NCBI GenBank assembly: GCA_933207985.1
Contig: OW240912.1
Coordinates: 104,939,334-105,003,333 of the forward strand
DNA: 64,000 nucleotides
Origin: Pelobates cultripes
Taxonomy: Eukaryota; Chordata; Amphibia; Anura; Pelobatidae
Direction: 5' to 3'
Numbering within the stretch: the stretch's first letter is position 1; every line of letters starts with the position of its first letter. The translations under genes were made by a program, and so were the position numbers. Under the pieces are notes generated by a model, which was not told where the DNA came from, searched no databases, and was given only the letters and a program-made list of their open reading frames with translations. This document shows positions 1-10,030 of the stretch, in pieces.

Positions 1-656
1 AGCCAATCAGAGTGCTCTTTGTCATTTTACACAGCGTGGGAAAATTCCAAAGAACTTTCCCACGCTGTGTAAAATGACACAGAGCACTGTGATTGGATTG
101 CTTGAAAGCCATCCAATCACAGTGCTCTGTGTCATTTTACACAGCGTGGGAAAATTGAACTTTCCCACGCTGTGTAAAATGACACAGAGCACTGTGATTG
201 GATAGCTTGAAATCCATCCAATCACAGTGCTCTGTGTCATTTTACACAGCATTGGAAAATTGAACTGCCCCACACTATGTAAAATGACACAGAGCACTGT
301 GATTGGATGGCTTGAAATCCATCCAATCACAGTGCTCTTTGTCATTTTACACAGCGTGGGAAAATTCCAAAGAACTTTCCCACGCTGTGTAAAATGACAG
401 AGAGCACTGTGATTGGATGAATTTCAAGCCATCCAATCACAGTGCTCTGTGTCATTTAACACAGCATGGGAAAGTTCAATTTTCCCACGCTGTGTAAAAT
501 GACACAGAGCACTGTGATTGGATGGATTTCAAGCCATCCAATCACAGTGCTCTGTGTCATTTTACACAGCGTGGGAAAGTTCTTTTGAATTTTCCCACGC
601 TGTGTAAAATGACAAAGAGCACTCTGATTGGCTTAAACCAGCCAATCAGAGTGTTC
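1..656. repeat. Alternating inverted-repeat array with CCAAT boxes
   Basis: About six pairs of a roughly 45-50 bp arm alternate in forward and reverse orientation with a period near 105 bp. Forward arms start near 1, 113, 218, 322, 433 and 537, and reverse arms follow each. Each arm runs from ccaatcacagtgctct to acagcgtgggaaaatt, and adjacent arms are near-perfect complements, so every pair can form a hairpin. A further partial forward arm lies at about 638-656. I count seven CCAATCA motifs on the plus strand and six on the minus strand, which match the NF-Y consensus. The array ends about 30 bp before a TATA box. Confidence 0.9.
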
Positions 657-660
657 TTAG

Positions 661-740
661 CCTAATTGCAGGGTGTGGCAAGGCTTTATAAGCCTTCCCC
701 CGCCCTGCAGAGCTCAGTCTGCGCGGAGCCCTCCATGGGT
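661..740 (+). promoter_or_regulatory. Putative TATA promoter downstream of the CCAAT array
   Basis: A palindromic ggctttataagcc spans 682-694 and contains a TATA-like core (685-692). It is followed by a C-rich stretch and ctcagtct about 30 bp downstream, a sensible start-site position near 715. A first ATG in a good context (ccatgg) lies at 735. The dense CCAAT motifs just upstream fit a polymerase II promoter. This is inference from motifs and spacing. Confidence 0.5.
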
Positions 741-852
741 GAAGATGGATTATTTTTGGGGGGGGGGGTGGGGTTTAATTGCGTCGGTTCTTATGGCTTT
801 TTATTTGGCCTTTTTTGGGGCTGAAAAAAGAAGATTGTAGAAGAAAGAAAAC

Positions 853-861
853 ATGGTAAGT
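853..861 (+). promoter_or_regulatory. ATG abutting a consensus 5' splice donor
   Basis: The sequence acatggtaagt puts an ATG (853-855) directly against a perfect donor GTAAGT (856-861), after a purine-rich leader (825-852). If the upstream TATA region is used, a first exon of roughly 140 bases would end with a start codon at its last three bases, which could supply a start to whatever is spliced on. A T-rich stretch and the G-rich minisatellite follow. Confidence 0.4.
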
Positions 862-984
862 TATTTTTATCTAATTTTTTTTTAACAGGTTTTTAATTAA
901 AGGTCCCCCCTAATTATTTTTTAGGGTGAGGGGGGTAGGTAGGGAGCTATTTTTTTGGGGGGGTGAGTAGGGTCCCCCCCTTTG

Positions 985-1815
985 TATTTAGGGCCCCCAC
1001 CCACCGCTCAGGGGTGGGGGCCGGGGGGGACAATAGGTCCCCCCCTTATTGTTAATTTTAGTGCCCCCACCCACCGCTCAGGAGTGGGGGCTGGGGGGGG
1101 GGACAGTAGGTCCCCCCTTATTGTTAATTTTAGGGCCCCCACTCATCGCTCAGGGGTGGGGGCTGGGGGGGACAGTAGGTCCCCCCCTTATTGTTATTTT
1201 TAGGGCCCCCACCCATCGCTCAGGGGTGGGGGCCGGGGGGGGACAGTAGGTCCCCCCCTTATTGTTAATTTTAGGGCCCCCACCCACCGCTCAGGGGTGG
1301 GGGCCGGGGGGGACAATAGGTCCCCCCCTTATTGTTATTAGGGCCCCCACCCACCGCTCAGGGGTGGAGGTCAGGGGGGACAATAGGTCCCCCCCTTATT
1401 GTTATTTTTAGGGCCTCCACCCGCCGCACAGGGGTGGGGGCCGGAGAGGGGGAGGACTGTAGATCCCTCCCTCATTATCTTTATGGCCCCCACCCGCCGC
1501 CCAGGGGTGGGGCCCGGGGGGGGGGACAGTAGGTCCCCCCTCATTATCATTATGGCCCCCACCCGCCGCCCAGGGGTGGGGGCCGGGGGGGAGGACTGTA
1601 GTTCCCCCCCTCATTATCTTTATGGCCCCCACCCGCCGCCCAGGGGTGGGGGCCGGGGGCGGGGAGGACAGTAGGTCCCCCCCCACTCATTATCATTATG
1701 GCCCCCACCCGCCGCCCAGGGGTGGGGGCCGGACAGGGGGAGGACAGTAGGTCCCCCCTCATTATCTTTATGGCCGCCACCCAGGGGTGGGGGCCGGGGG
1801 GGGAGGAGAGTAGGT
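985..1815. repeat. G-rich minisatellite, about 12 units of 66-77 bp
   Basis: Each unit has gggcccccacccaccgctca, then ggggtgggggccggggggg, then a spacer ending in tattgttatttttag or cattatctttatgg. Units begin near 988, 1060, 1133, 1202, 1274, 1339, 1408, 1485, 1553, 1622, 1699 and 1769. The first half tends to have accgctca and the second half gccgccca, so two unit subtypes are arranged in blocks. Each unit carries at least four G runs on one strand and C runs on the other, a G-quadruplex signature. Open frames through it are by-products of the repeat. Confidence 0.9.
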
Positions 1816-1968
1816 CTCCTCCCCCCCCTTCAACCAGAAAGAGTCCCTGTGGGTTTTAAAATTCGCATGCCTATTGAAGTCTATGGCGGTTCGGCCAGTT
1901 CGCGGACATTTGCGGAAGTTCGCGTTTGCGGTTCGCGAACCGAAAATTTTATGTTCTCGACATCACTA

Positions 1969-2357
1969 GTCTTCATACTTGCAAAAGATGCCATCACAGT
2001 TCAGAGCAGACTTTACTGCTCTACATTTGTTAGTGTTTCTAGTCTATTTTTTTTTATTCCTTTTATAAAATACATATTGCCCTATGTGCTTGTCCCTTTT
2101 TTCTTTTCTGAGAGATCTTTTGGAACCCTGTGACAAACAAAGTGGAATACTCTTTAGTGAGTATAATTGTATAAGGTGTTTACATCACTATTGTGGTTTT
2201 ATTATATTTTTGCACATTATTACATATATTTGTGTGTTTTTGTACAGTACTGTTATATTATTGTTTAATGCAAAAGTACACTTTTACCATAAGGTATTTA
2301 TTTAAGTCTAAAATACACAGGATACTTTATATTTTTGTTTATTTATATGTACACATA
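1969..2357. other. AT-rich spacer, nothing recognised
   Basis: This T-rich sequence holds no coding similarity or terminal repeat that I can recognise. It separates the hAT-like terminus from a Tc1 end fragment. Confidence 0.4.
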
Positions 2358-2512
2358 CAATATCTCGCAAAAGTGAGTATACACCTCACATTTTTGTAAA
2401 TATTTAATTATGTCTTTTCATGTGACAACACTGAAGAAATGACACACTGCTACAATGTAAAGTGTACAGCCTGTATAACAGTGCAAATTTGATGTCCCCT
2501 CAAAATAACTCA
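2358..2512 (+). mobile_element. Tc1/mariner terminal fragment
   Basis: The motif ctcgcaaaagtgagtataca at the left edge, followed by the gtgacaacactgaagaaatg stretch, resembles the terminal region of a Tc1-type family common in fish and frogs. No transposase follows because the 103-bp tandem array begins at 2513. It is called from pattern memory of the terminal region only. Confidence 0.5.
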
Positions 2513-3985
2513 ACATATCTGAGAGTCAAATAGAACCGTCAAATACTGTGGTGACATCGCAGTTTTAAAAATTAAAAAATTTGGGATGCTAAATAGTACA
2601 TTTGGTGTGTGCACTTCATATCTGAGAGTCAAATAGAACCATCAAATACTGTGGTTACATCGCACTTTGAAAAATTCTAATTTCTTTGGTGCTAAATAGT
2701 ACATTTGTGGCCTGCGGTGCACTTCATATCTGAGAGTCAATTAGAACCGTCAAATACTGTGGTTACAGCGCAGTTTTAAAAAATTCTCATTTTTTTGGTG
2801 CTTAATAGTACATTTGGGTTTTGCACTTTGTATCTGAGAGTCAAATAGAACCGTCAAATACTGTGGTTACATCGCAGTTTTAAAAATTCAAATTTGTTTG
2901 GTGCTAAATAGTAAATTTTGGGTGTGCACTTCATATCTGAGAGTCAAATAGAACCTTCAAATACTGTGGTTACATCGCACTTTGAAAAATTCATTTTTTT
3001 TGGGTGCTAAATAGTACATTTGGGGTGTGCACTTCATATCTGAGAGTCAAATAGAACCGTCAAATACTGTGGTTACATCACAGTTTTAAAAATTCTAATT
3101 TTCTTGGTGCTAAATAGTACATTTGGGGTGTGCACTTCATATCTGAGAGTCAAATAGAACTGTCAAATACTGTGGTAACATCGCACTTTGAAAAATTCAT
3201 TTTTTTTGGGTGCTAAATAGTACATTTGGGGTGTGCACTTCATATCTGAGAGTCAAATAGAACCGTCAAATACTGTGGTTACATCACAGTTTTAAAAATT
3301 CTAATTTTCTTGGTGCTAAATAGTACATTTGGGGTGTGCACTTCATATCTGAGAGTCAAATAGAACTGTCAAATACTGTGGTAACATCGCAGTTTTAAAA
3401 ATTCTATTTTTTTGGGTGCTAAATAGTACATTTGGGGTGTGCACTTCATATCTGAGAGTCAAATAGAACCGTCAAATACCGTGGTTACATTGCAGTTTTA
3501 AAAATTCTAACTTTTTTGGTGCTAAATAGTACATTTGTGGCCTGCAGTGCACTTCATATCTGAGATTCAGATAGAACCGTCAAATACTGTGGTTACAGCG
3601 CAGTTTTAAAAATTCTAATTTTTTGGGTGCTAAATAGTACATTTGGGGTGTGCACTTCATATCTGAGAGTCAAATAGAACCGTCAAATACTGTGGTTAAA
3701 TCGCAGTTTTAAAAATTCTAATTTTTTTGGTGCAAAATAGTATATTTGGGGGGTGCACTTCATATCTAAGTGCCAAATAGAACCGCCAAATACTGTGATT
3801 ACATCACACTTTGAAAAATTCACATTTATTTTGTGCTAAAAAGTAAATTTGGGGCGTGCACTTCATATCTGAGAGTCAAACAGAACCGTCAAATACTGCT
3901 GTGACATTGCAGTTTGACTAACTCACATTTTTTTGGTGCTAAAAAGTACATTTGTGGCATGCGCTTCATATCTTACAGTCAAATA
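2513..3985. repeat. 103-bp tandem array, 15 units
   Basis: Units starting with catatctgagagtcaaatag recur at 2513, 2617, 2725, 2828, 2932, 3035, 3138, 3241, 3344, 3447, 3555, 3659, 3761, 3864 and 3967, so the modal period is 103 bp. Each continues through a gtcaaatactgtggttacat block, a T-rich block and gtgctaaatagtacatttgg. A two-unit block of 206 bp is essentially duplicated (from about 2981 and again from about 3187), showing recent multi-unit expansion. The last unit diverges and contains the ATG of the following hAT reading frame, so the array looks like the 5' untranslated or subterminal region of that transposon. Confidence 0.9.
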
Positions 3986-3990
3986 GAAGA

Positions 3991-6900
3991 ATGAGGAGAG
4001 TGTCAAATAAGGGACATGGCCCTGGTCGTGGTGCTTTTGGTATTGGTGGAATCCCTGTTGCAAGGAGAGGACGTGGTCGATCTGTGCCTATACGCACAAG
4101 TGAAACACCGTCCTCATGTGCCAGTATGCGATAGAACCTTCAGCGTTATTTCGTAGGCCCGAATACCGCTCTACGAATGGTGAGGCAAGAACAAGTACAG
4201 GCGATAGTAGATTGGATGGCTGACAGTGCCTCCAGTTCCTGTACATTGTCTCCCACCCGGTGCCCTGCTGAAAGCTCAGCGTTGGCACCTGCAGCCCATT
4301 GCCATCTGTCTATCACCTCAACCCCTTGCAAATCACCCAAGCAGTCTGAGCCACAAGTCATGCAGCAGTCTTTTATGCTTTTTGATGACTCTGCTGGTGG
4401 GGTTTCCATGGGCCATCCATCTGCCCCAGAAGTGGAAGGGATTGAGTGCACTGATGCACAACCACGTATGTGTGAGGATGTGGACATGCAAGGACTACCG
4501 CAGCACGTCTCTGATGATGACGAAACCCCGGTGCCAACTGCTGTGGCTTTCAGCAGTGTGCAGACCGGCAAGGAGGGCAGGGTTGAGGAGTGGGTGGAAG
4601 ATGATGTGGAGGATGATGAGGTCCTAGACCCCACATGGAATCAAGGTCATGCGAGTAACGTGTGCAGTTTGGAGGAAGAGGCGGTGGTCACACAGAGGCA
4701 CCAGCACAGCATAAGAGGGAGCAGGGTGCAAAAGCGGAGCTGCTGTCCCCTAGACGGTACGCCTACTACTGCCCACCACACCCAGGGACCGAGCACACCA
4801 AAGCCAGCTCCAAGGAGTTCCCTGGCGTGGCAGTTCTTCAGACAATGTGCTGACGACAAGACATGAGTGGTTTGCACGCTGTGCAATCAGAGCCTGAAGC
4901 GAGGCATAAACGTTCTAAACCTGAGCACAACCTGCATGACCAGGCATCTACATGCAAAGCACGAGCTGCAGTGGAGTAAGCACCTCAAAAACCAAGAAAG
5001 GTCTCAGGCTCCTCCTGCTTCCTCTTCTGCTGCTGTGTTGGCCTCTTCCTCCACCTCTGGAGTGACAGTGGCACCTGCCACCCAGCAAACAGAGGCTGTG
5101 GCGGCAATGCCACCACATCTGCCTCCATCCACAAGCTGTCCATCTCCCAAACACTGGAGAGAAAGAGGAAGTACACCCCTACCCGCGATCCCTGGCCCTG
5201 AATGCCAGCATTTCAAATTTCCTGGCCTTTAAAATGCTGTCATTCAGTCTGGTGCAGACGGACAGTTTTAAAAACCTGATGGCGGTGGCTGTCCCACAGT
5301 ACGTGGTTCCCAGCCGCCACTACTTTTCCAGATGAGCCATCCCTTCCCTGCACAACCAATTGGCAGACAAAATCAGGTGTGCACTGTGCAATGCCATCTG
5401 TGGCAAGGTGCACATAACCACTGATACGTGGACCAGTAAGCACGGGCAGGGACGCTATATATCCCTAACTGCACACTGTGCAAATGTAGTGGCGGCTGGG
5501 CCTGAGGCGGATTGCAGTTTGGCGCATGTCCTTCCTCCACCGAGGATTGCAGGGCATTTCTCTTTGCCTCCTGTTGCCTCCTCCTCCTACTCCATTTCCT
5601 CCTCCTCTACCACCTCCTAATCCGGTCAGCGTAACACCTTCACCACCAACTTCAGCACAGCCAGGGGGAAACAACAGCAGGCTGTTTTAAAACTCATATG
5701 TCTGTGGGAAAAACCCCACAGCGTGCAGGAGCTGTGGACGGGCATGGAACAACAGACTGATGAATGGTTGTTGCCACTGAGCCTCAAGCCTGGCCTGGTG
5801 GTGTATGATAATGGGCGAAATCTCGTAGCAGCTCTGGGCCTAGCCAGCTTGACGCACATCCCATGTGCTGAATTTGGTGATGCAGAAATTCCTGAAAAAC
5901 TACCCAGATATATCAGAGCTGCTGCAGAAAGTGCGGGCCGTCTGTGCGCGCTTTCTGCGTTCTCACCCTGCTGCTGCTTGCCTGTCTGCACTGCAGCGTA
6001 ACTTCGGCCATCCCGCTCACCGCCCCTTCCCGCTCACCGCCTCATATGCGATGTGCCCACAAGGTGGAACTCCACCTTGCACATGCTGGAGGGACTGTGA
6101 GATCAGCAGCAGGTGATAGTGGAGTTTCAGCTGCAGCACACACGGGTCAGTCACTCTGTGGAACAGCACCACTTTACCACCAATGAGTGGGCCTCCAAGC
6201 GAGACCTGTGTGCCATGTTGCACTGTTTCGAGTACTCCACCAACATGGCCAGTGCCGATGACGCCGTTCTCAGCCTTACTATCCCGCTTCTTTGTCTCCT
6301 TGAAAAAACACTTCAGACGATGATGGAAGAGGATGTGGCACAGGAGGAAGAGGAGGAGAAAGAGAGGTAATTTCCATGGTTATCAGGCCAATCATTCACA
6401 AGTGGCTAGGAAGGTGGGTTCCTGCACCAGCATAGGCCAGGTACACAATTGTCCAGCCAGGGCACAGGGAGCCATGTTCACAGCAGGGTGGCACCCAACG
6501 CAGCTCGTGGGCATCACTGGAGCGTGGCTGGGGGAATACGGAGGACACTGATGATACACCTCCCACAGAGGACAGCTTGTCCTTGCCTCTGGGCAGCCTG
6601 GCACACATGAGTGACTACATGCTGTAGTGCCTGCGCAACAACTGCAGAGTTGCCCACATTCTAACTTGTGCTGATTACTGGGTGGTCACCCTGCTGGATC
6701 CCCGTTACAAGGAGAACGTGCCATCCTTAATTCCCTCACTGGAGCGTGATCAGAAGATGCGCAACTACAAGCACACGCTGGTTGACGCGCTGATGAGGGC
6801 ATTCCCAACTGACACCGGGGGCTCAGTGGAAGCACAAGGCGAAGGCAGAGAAGGAGGAAGAGGTCGCCAATGCAGCTGGGGCACCGCCAGCACCTCAGAA

Positions 6901-7240
6901 GGCAGGGTTAGCATGGCCAAAATGTGGAAAAGCTTTGTCAGCACGCCACAACAACCAGCACCACCAGCTGATATGGAATGTCTTAGCAGGAAGCAGCATT
7001 TCAGCAACATGGTGGAACAGTACGTGTGCACTCGCCTACATGTACTGACTGATGGGTCTGCCCCATTCAACTTCTGGGTCTCCAAATTGGGCACATGGCC
7101 TGAGCTTGCCCTTTCTGCCTTGGAGGTGCTGGCCTGCCCTGCAGCCAGTGTATTGTCTGAACGTGTGCTATCACAGACAAGTGCAGCCGCCTGTCCACAG
7201 CCAACATGGACAAGCTCACGTTTATTAAAATAAACCAGGC
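3991..7240 (+). pseudogene. hAT transposase, broken
   Basis: A DNA transposase of the hAT superfamily, now a pseudogene. From the ATG at 3991 there is a basic Gly/Arg-rich N-terminus, then a Ser- and acidic-rich region (4177-4640) ending in a DDVEDDE stretch. A BED-type zinc finger lies at 4867-4975 (CTLC, then RHLHAKH), with an in-frame stop at 4864 just before it. TDTWTSKHGQGRYISLTAH at 5415-5475 matches the first catalytic block of hAT proteins. VTLLDPRYKEN lies at 6683-6715. The C-terminal dimerisation region (6976-7230) shows FWVSKLGTWPELALSALEVL, then PAASVLSERV. Frameshifts and stops occur near 4134, 4864, 5230-5360, 5620, 6000-6100, 6370-6660 and 7210. The terminus at 7640-7790 probably belongs to it, and the 103-bp array forms its leader. 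The 5' terminus was not identified. Confidence 0.85.
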
Positions 7241-7639
7241 ATGGATCCCACCAGACTTGTCTGTACATTGTGCAGAATAGTCATTTATACCGGCCTCACC
7301 CAGCCATTGTTATACTCAAGTGCACTTATTCTTTGTTTTGTTTTTTTATATGTCCCAATATTTTGGGGGCTACCCCAATTACAAAAAAAACAGTGTTGGC
7401 TACCTCCTCCACCTCCACCGCCGCTTCCAACTACACCGCCACGGTCACCGCCTTTTCAACCTCCTATACCACATCCACCTCCTCCTCCTAGTTCAAGATT
7501 ATTATTTTTAATTTTTATGTATTTTATGTTATTTTAAGTTATTTCCCTATCCACATTTGTTTGCAGGGCACTTGTCCTACTCTTATCCCCATTTTACTTC
7601 CTTTTGCAGCCCTCTAGCCCTTTCCAGGACTTTTTTAGA
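7241..7639. other. hAT 3' flank with proline-codon-like repeats
   Basis: This is non-coding sequence downstream of the transposase remnant. It includes a run of cctcc and caccg triplets (7400-7490) that gives proline-rich open frames with no family resemblance, then a T-rich stretch. It probably belongs to the 3' untranslated region of the hAT element. Confidence 0.45.
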
Positions 7640-7790
7640 GCCATTTTAGTGCCCAAAAGTTTGGGTCCCCATTGATTTCAATGGGGTTCGGGGTCAAGTT
7701 CAGGTCAAATTCGAGGCCGAACTCGAACTTTTGCCGAAGTTTGTCCGAACCCGGAGAACCCGAACATCCAGGTGTCCGCTCATCTCTGGT
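7640..7790 (+). mobile_element. hAT-like right terminus
   Basis: The block has cattgatttcaatggggttc at 7670-7690, then repeated short gaac and ttcg motifs, and ends in ggtgtccgctcatctctg. Subterminal iterated gaacccgaac motifs are usual at frog hAT ends. It directly abuts the truncated 3' end of the next Tc1 element, which may mark a breakpoint. I could not find the matching left end. Confidence 0.55.
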
Positions 7791-7794
7791 CACG

Positions 7795-8850
7795 TTACAT
7801 TTTAACATAGGACCCCTTATTTGATAGCTGCTTCACAAGTCTTGCATCTATTGAACTTGTGGGTTTCTGGACAGTTTCTGCTTGAATTTGTTTGCAAGAT
7901 GTCAGCATAGCCTCCCAGAGCTGCTGTTTGGATGTAAACTGCCTCCCACCCTCATAGATCTTTTGCTTGGGTATTCTCCAAAGGTTCTCAACAGGATTGA
8001 GGTCAGGGGAGGATGAAGGCCACACCATGATTTTCTCTCCTTTTATCGCCATAGCAGCCATTGATGCAGAGGTATTCTTTGCAGCATGAAATGGTGCATT
8101 GTCATGCATGAAGATGATTTTATTACGGAAAGCATAGTTCTTCCTTCTGTACCAGGAAAGAAAGTGGTCATTAAGAAACTCCACATACTTTGCAGAGGTC
8201 ATCTTTACACTTTCGGGGACCCTAAAGGGGCCGACCAGCTCTCTTCCCATGATTCCGGCCCAAAACATGACTCCACCGCCTTGCTGATGTCGCAGCCTTG
8301 TTGGAACAGGGTGGCCGTCCACCAACCATCCACTGCTCCATTCATCTGGATCATCCAGGGTTGCACGGCACTCATCAGTGAACAAGACTGTTTGAAAATT
8401 AGTCTTCATGTATTTTTCTGCCCAATGCAGCTGTTTCTGCTTGTGAACATTGGCTTTATCTGCACGAACCCGTCTGTGCTCTGAATCAGCCACAAATCTC
8501 TTAATATTGCGATGATCACTCTAAAGTTATTCGTGAAATAGCTAATGTTTTCATACCTCGTCCAAGGCATTGAACTATTTCACTCTTTTCGGTAGCAGAA
8601 AGATCCTTTTTCTTCCCCATATTGCATGAAAATGGTGCTCTGGTTAATAATGTTTTTAGTAGTTTTTCCTTAAATTGGGCTCACCTGGCAATCTAATTAT
8701 CACAGGTGTCCGAGATTGTTTTCAGTGATCAAAAGAGCCCTGAGATACAATGCAATCCATGAGTTAAACTGAAAAACTAAATATTTCATCTTTGTGACAC
8801 TTAAATAGAATTTGTATAATAATTTGGAACAGGGTGTATATATATATATA
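7795..8850 (-). pseudogene. Tc1/mariner transposase with DD37E spacing, 3'-truncated
   Basis: A cut-and-paste DNA transposase of the Tc1/mariner superfamily on the minus strand. The N-terminal start (MGKKKDLSATEKSEIV) is encoded near 8619-8575, upstream of a frameshifted stretch around 8485-8530. The long open part (8493-7795, 232 codons) shows LFTDECRATL with the first Asp, FMHDNAPFH with the second Asp and SPDLNPVENLW with the Glu. By my count 37 residues separate the second Asp from the Glu, the DD37E arrangement known in fish, frog and mosquito elements. The transcription-upstream terminus is near 8835-8850 (cagggtgtatata), beside a TA microsatellite. The opposite terminus is missing because the frame stops close to the hAT end at 7790. 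With a broken N-terminus it is unlikely to work. Confidence 0.85.
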
Positions 8851-9720
8851 TATACACACAGGAAGCCCTATGACTGGCTTCAAAATGTCGTTATAGCTGT
8901 AAAGCAGAGGATTTATACCCCTTCATGAATTCTTCATGACCAAGGTAATTGCATGGGTTACTCTAGTCAATAACACAGGTCTACTGCTGTAATGAAAGAG
9001 CAAATACATATCCCCTCATTATAGCTGTTTAAAAATAATAGGATTCTGTGGTTAACCAGTCACATTTAAAATGCTGTTATAAAGCAGGTTATATAAATCC
9101 TTTCTTCACAGCATTTAAAAATAATGAGCTTATATGATTTGATATAAAAATGCCCAACAAAATTTTTTTTTGAAAGTATTCAATTGCAAAAACTGCCACT
9201 TTCATGCATGACATAACCCAACCCCAAAAATCTCCAAATTCAGTTTTAGTTATAGTAACCATAGTTAGCAAATGTGTAAATGTAAATGAGCAGGAATATA
9301 TCCAAATACCTCTCAAGAGAAGTACCATCCTTAAAATATAATACTTTATTTTATTTACTGCTCTCACTGCCCCCTGTATCCTACTTCATACCCCCTTAAT
9401 ATCTTACTCACTCTCATTTCTTCACTCTACATTATTATACTCTCCTTCCAATTTATTGCTGGTGGTGCCAACAGCGATTGGTAAGCATTTCTTCCTACAC
9501 AGAGTGCTACCATTGAGATTCTATTGATACATTTAATACATTTACAAAAATTCTGGTTCATTTATGTGCCAGTCCACACTGTACTTTGAAATAAATAGTA
9601 AGTGAATAAAAATAAATATGAAATGTTAGAATACATGGTAACCACCTAATTACTCAATACAAATAATTTAAACATATTGACACCAACTGTCAGGAAAAAA
9701 ATTAGCATGTTTTGAATAAG
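8851..9720. other. No gene seen
   Basis: AT-rich sequence beginning with a short TA/CA microsatellite (8838-8862). No coding similarity, terminal inverted repeat or tandem array is recognised. Confidence 0.4.
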
Positions 9721-9724
9721 AATT

Positions 9725-10030
9725 ATATAGGGCTATTCACTAATGTGAGAATTCTAAGTAAATTTACATGGGGTAATTCGCTAAAGTCCAAATGGCCCTG
9801 TACCAAATGGAGCAAATGGAGCAAAACCATCTGGTTGAAAACAGGGCCATTTAGACTGCAAAATCCAGACATTGTTCATGAAATTCAACAATGTCTAAAT
9901 GGGACAGAATTTGGTTTGGATTTCATCTAGACCAAACGCTGCCTGTCTGCCGAACACTTGACTATATTCTTTGAATCCTCCGTGCCCAGATTTAAAAAAA
10001 AAAATCCCAAATGTTTGCCCGCTGGCAGCG
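9725..10030. mobile_element. Possible MITE end (gggctattcactaa type)
   Basis: The segment starts with tagggctattcactaatgtg, a phrase resembling the ends of PIF/Harbinger-like MITEs in frogs. It includes an imperfect inverted pair around atggccctg (9793) and cagggccat (9842). No matching distal terminus or target duplication was found, so this is a weak call. Confidence 0.25.

Larger units (their letters stand above)
1..1968. mobile_element. Non-autonomous hAT-like element, distal part (left end outside window)
   Basis: The segment ends at about 1968 with a terminal block (1837-1968) in which gttcgc and cgaac motifs alternate and which closes in gacatcacta. This layout is typical of frog hAT termini of the TAGTGATG type. 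Upstream lie an inverted-repeat array, a TATA-box region, an ATG-splice donor and a G-rich minisatellite. There is no transposase, so the element would depend on a helper. The left terminus and target duplication lie outside the window, so the boundary and superfamily are inference from one end. Confidence 0.5.

Noticed and set aside
1..656. CRISPR-like repeat-spacer array
   Set aside because: Arms alternate in orientation with almost no unique spacers and the genome is eukaryotic.
982..1780. Overlapping Pro/Gly-rich open frames on both strands
   Set aside because: They follow the 66-77 bp G-rich repeat in every frame and have no domain.
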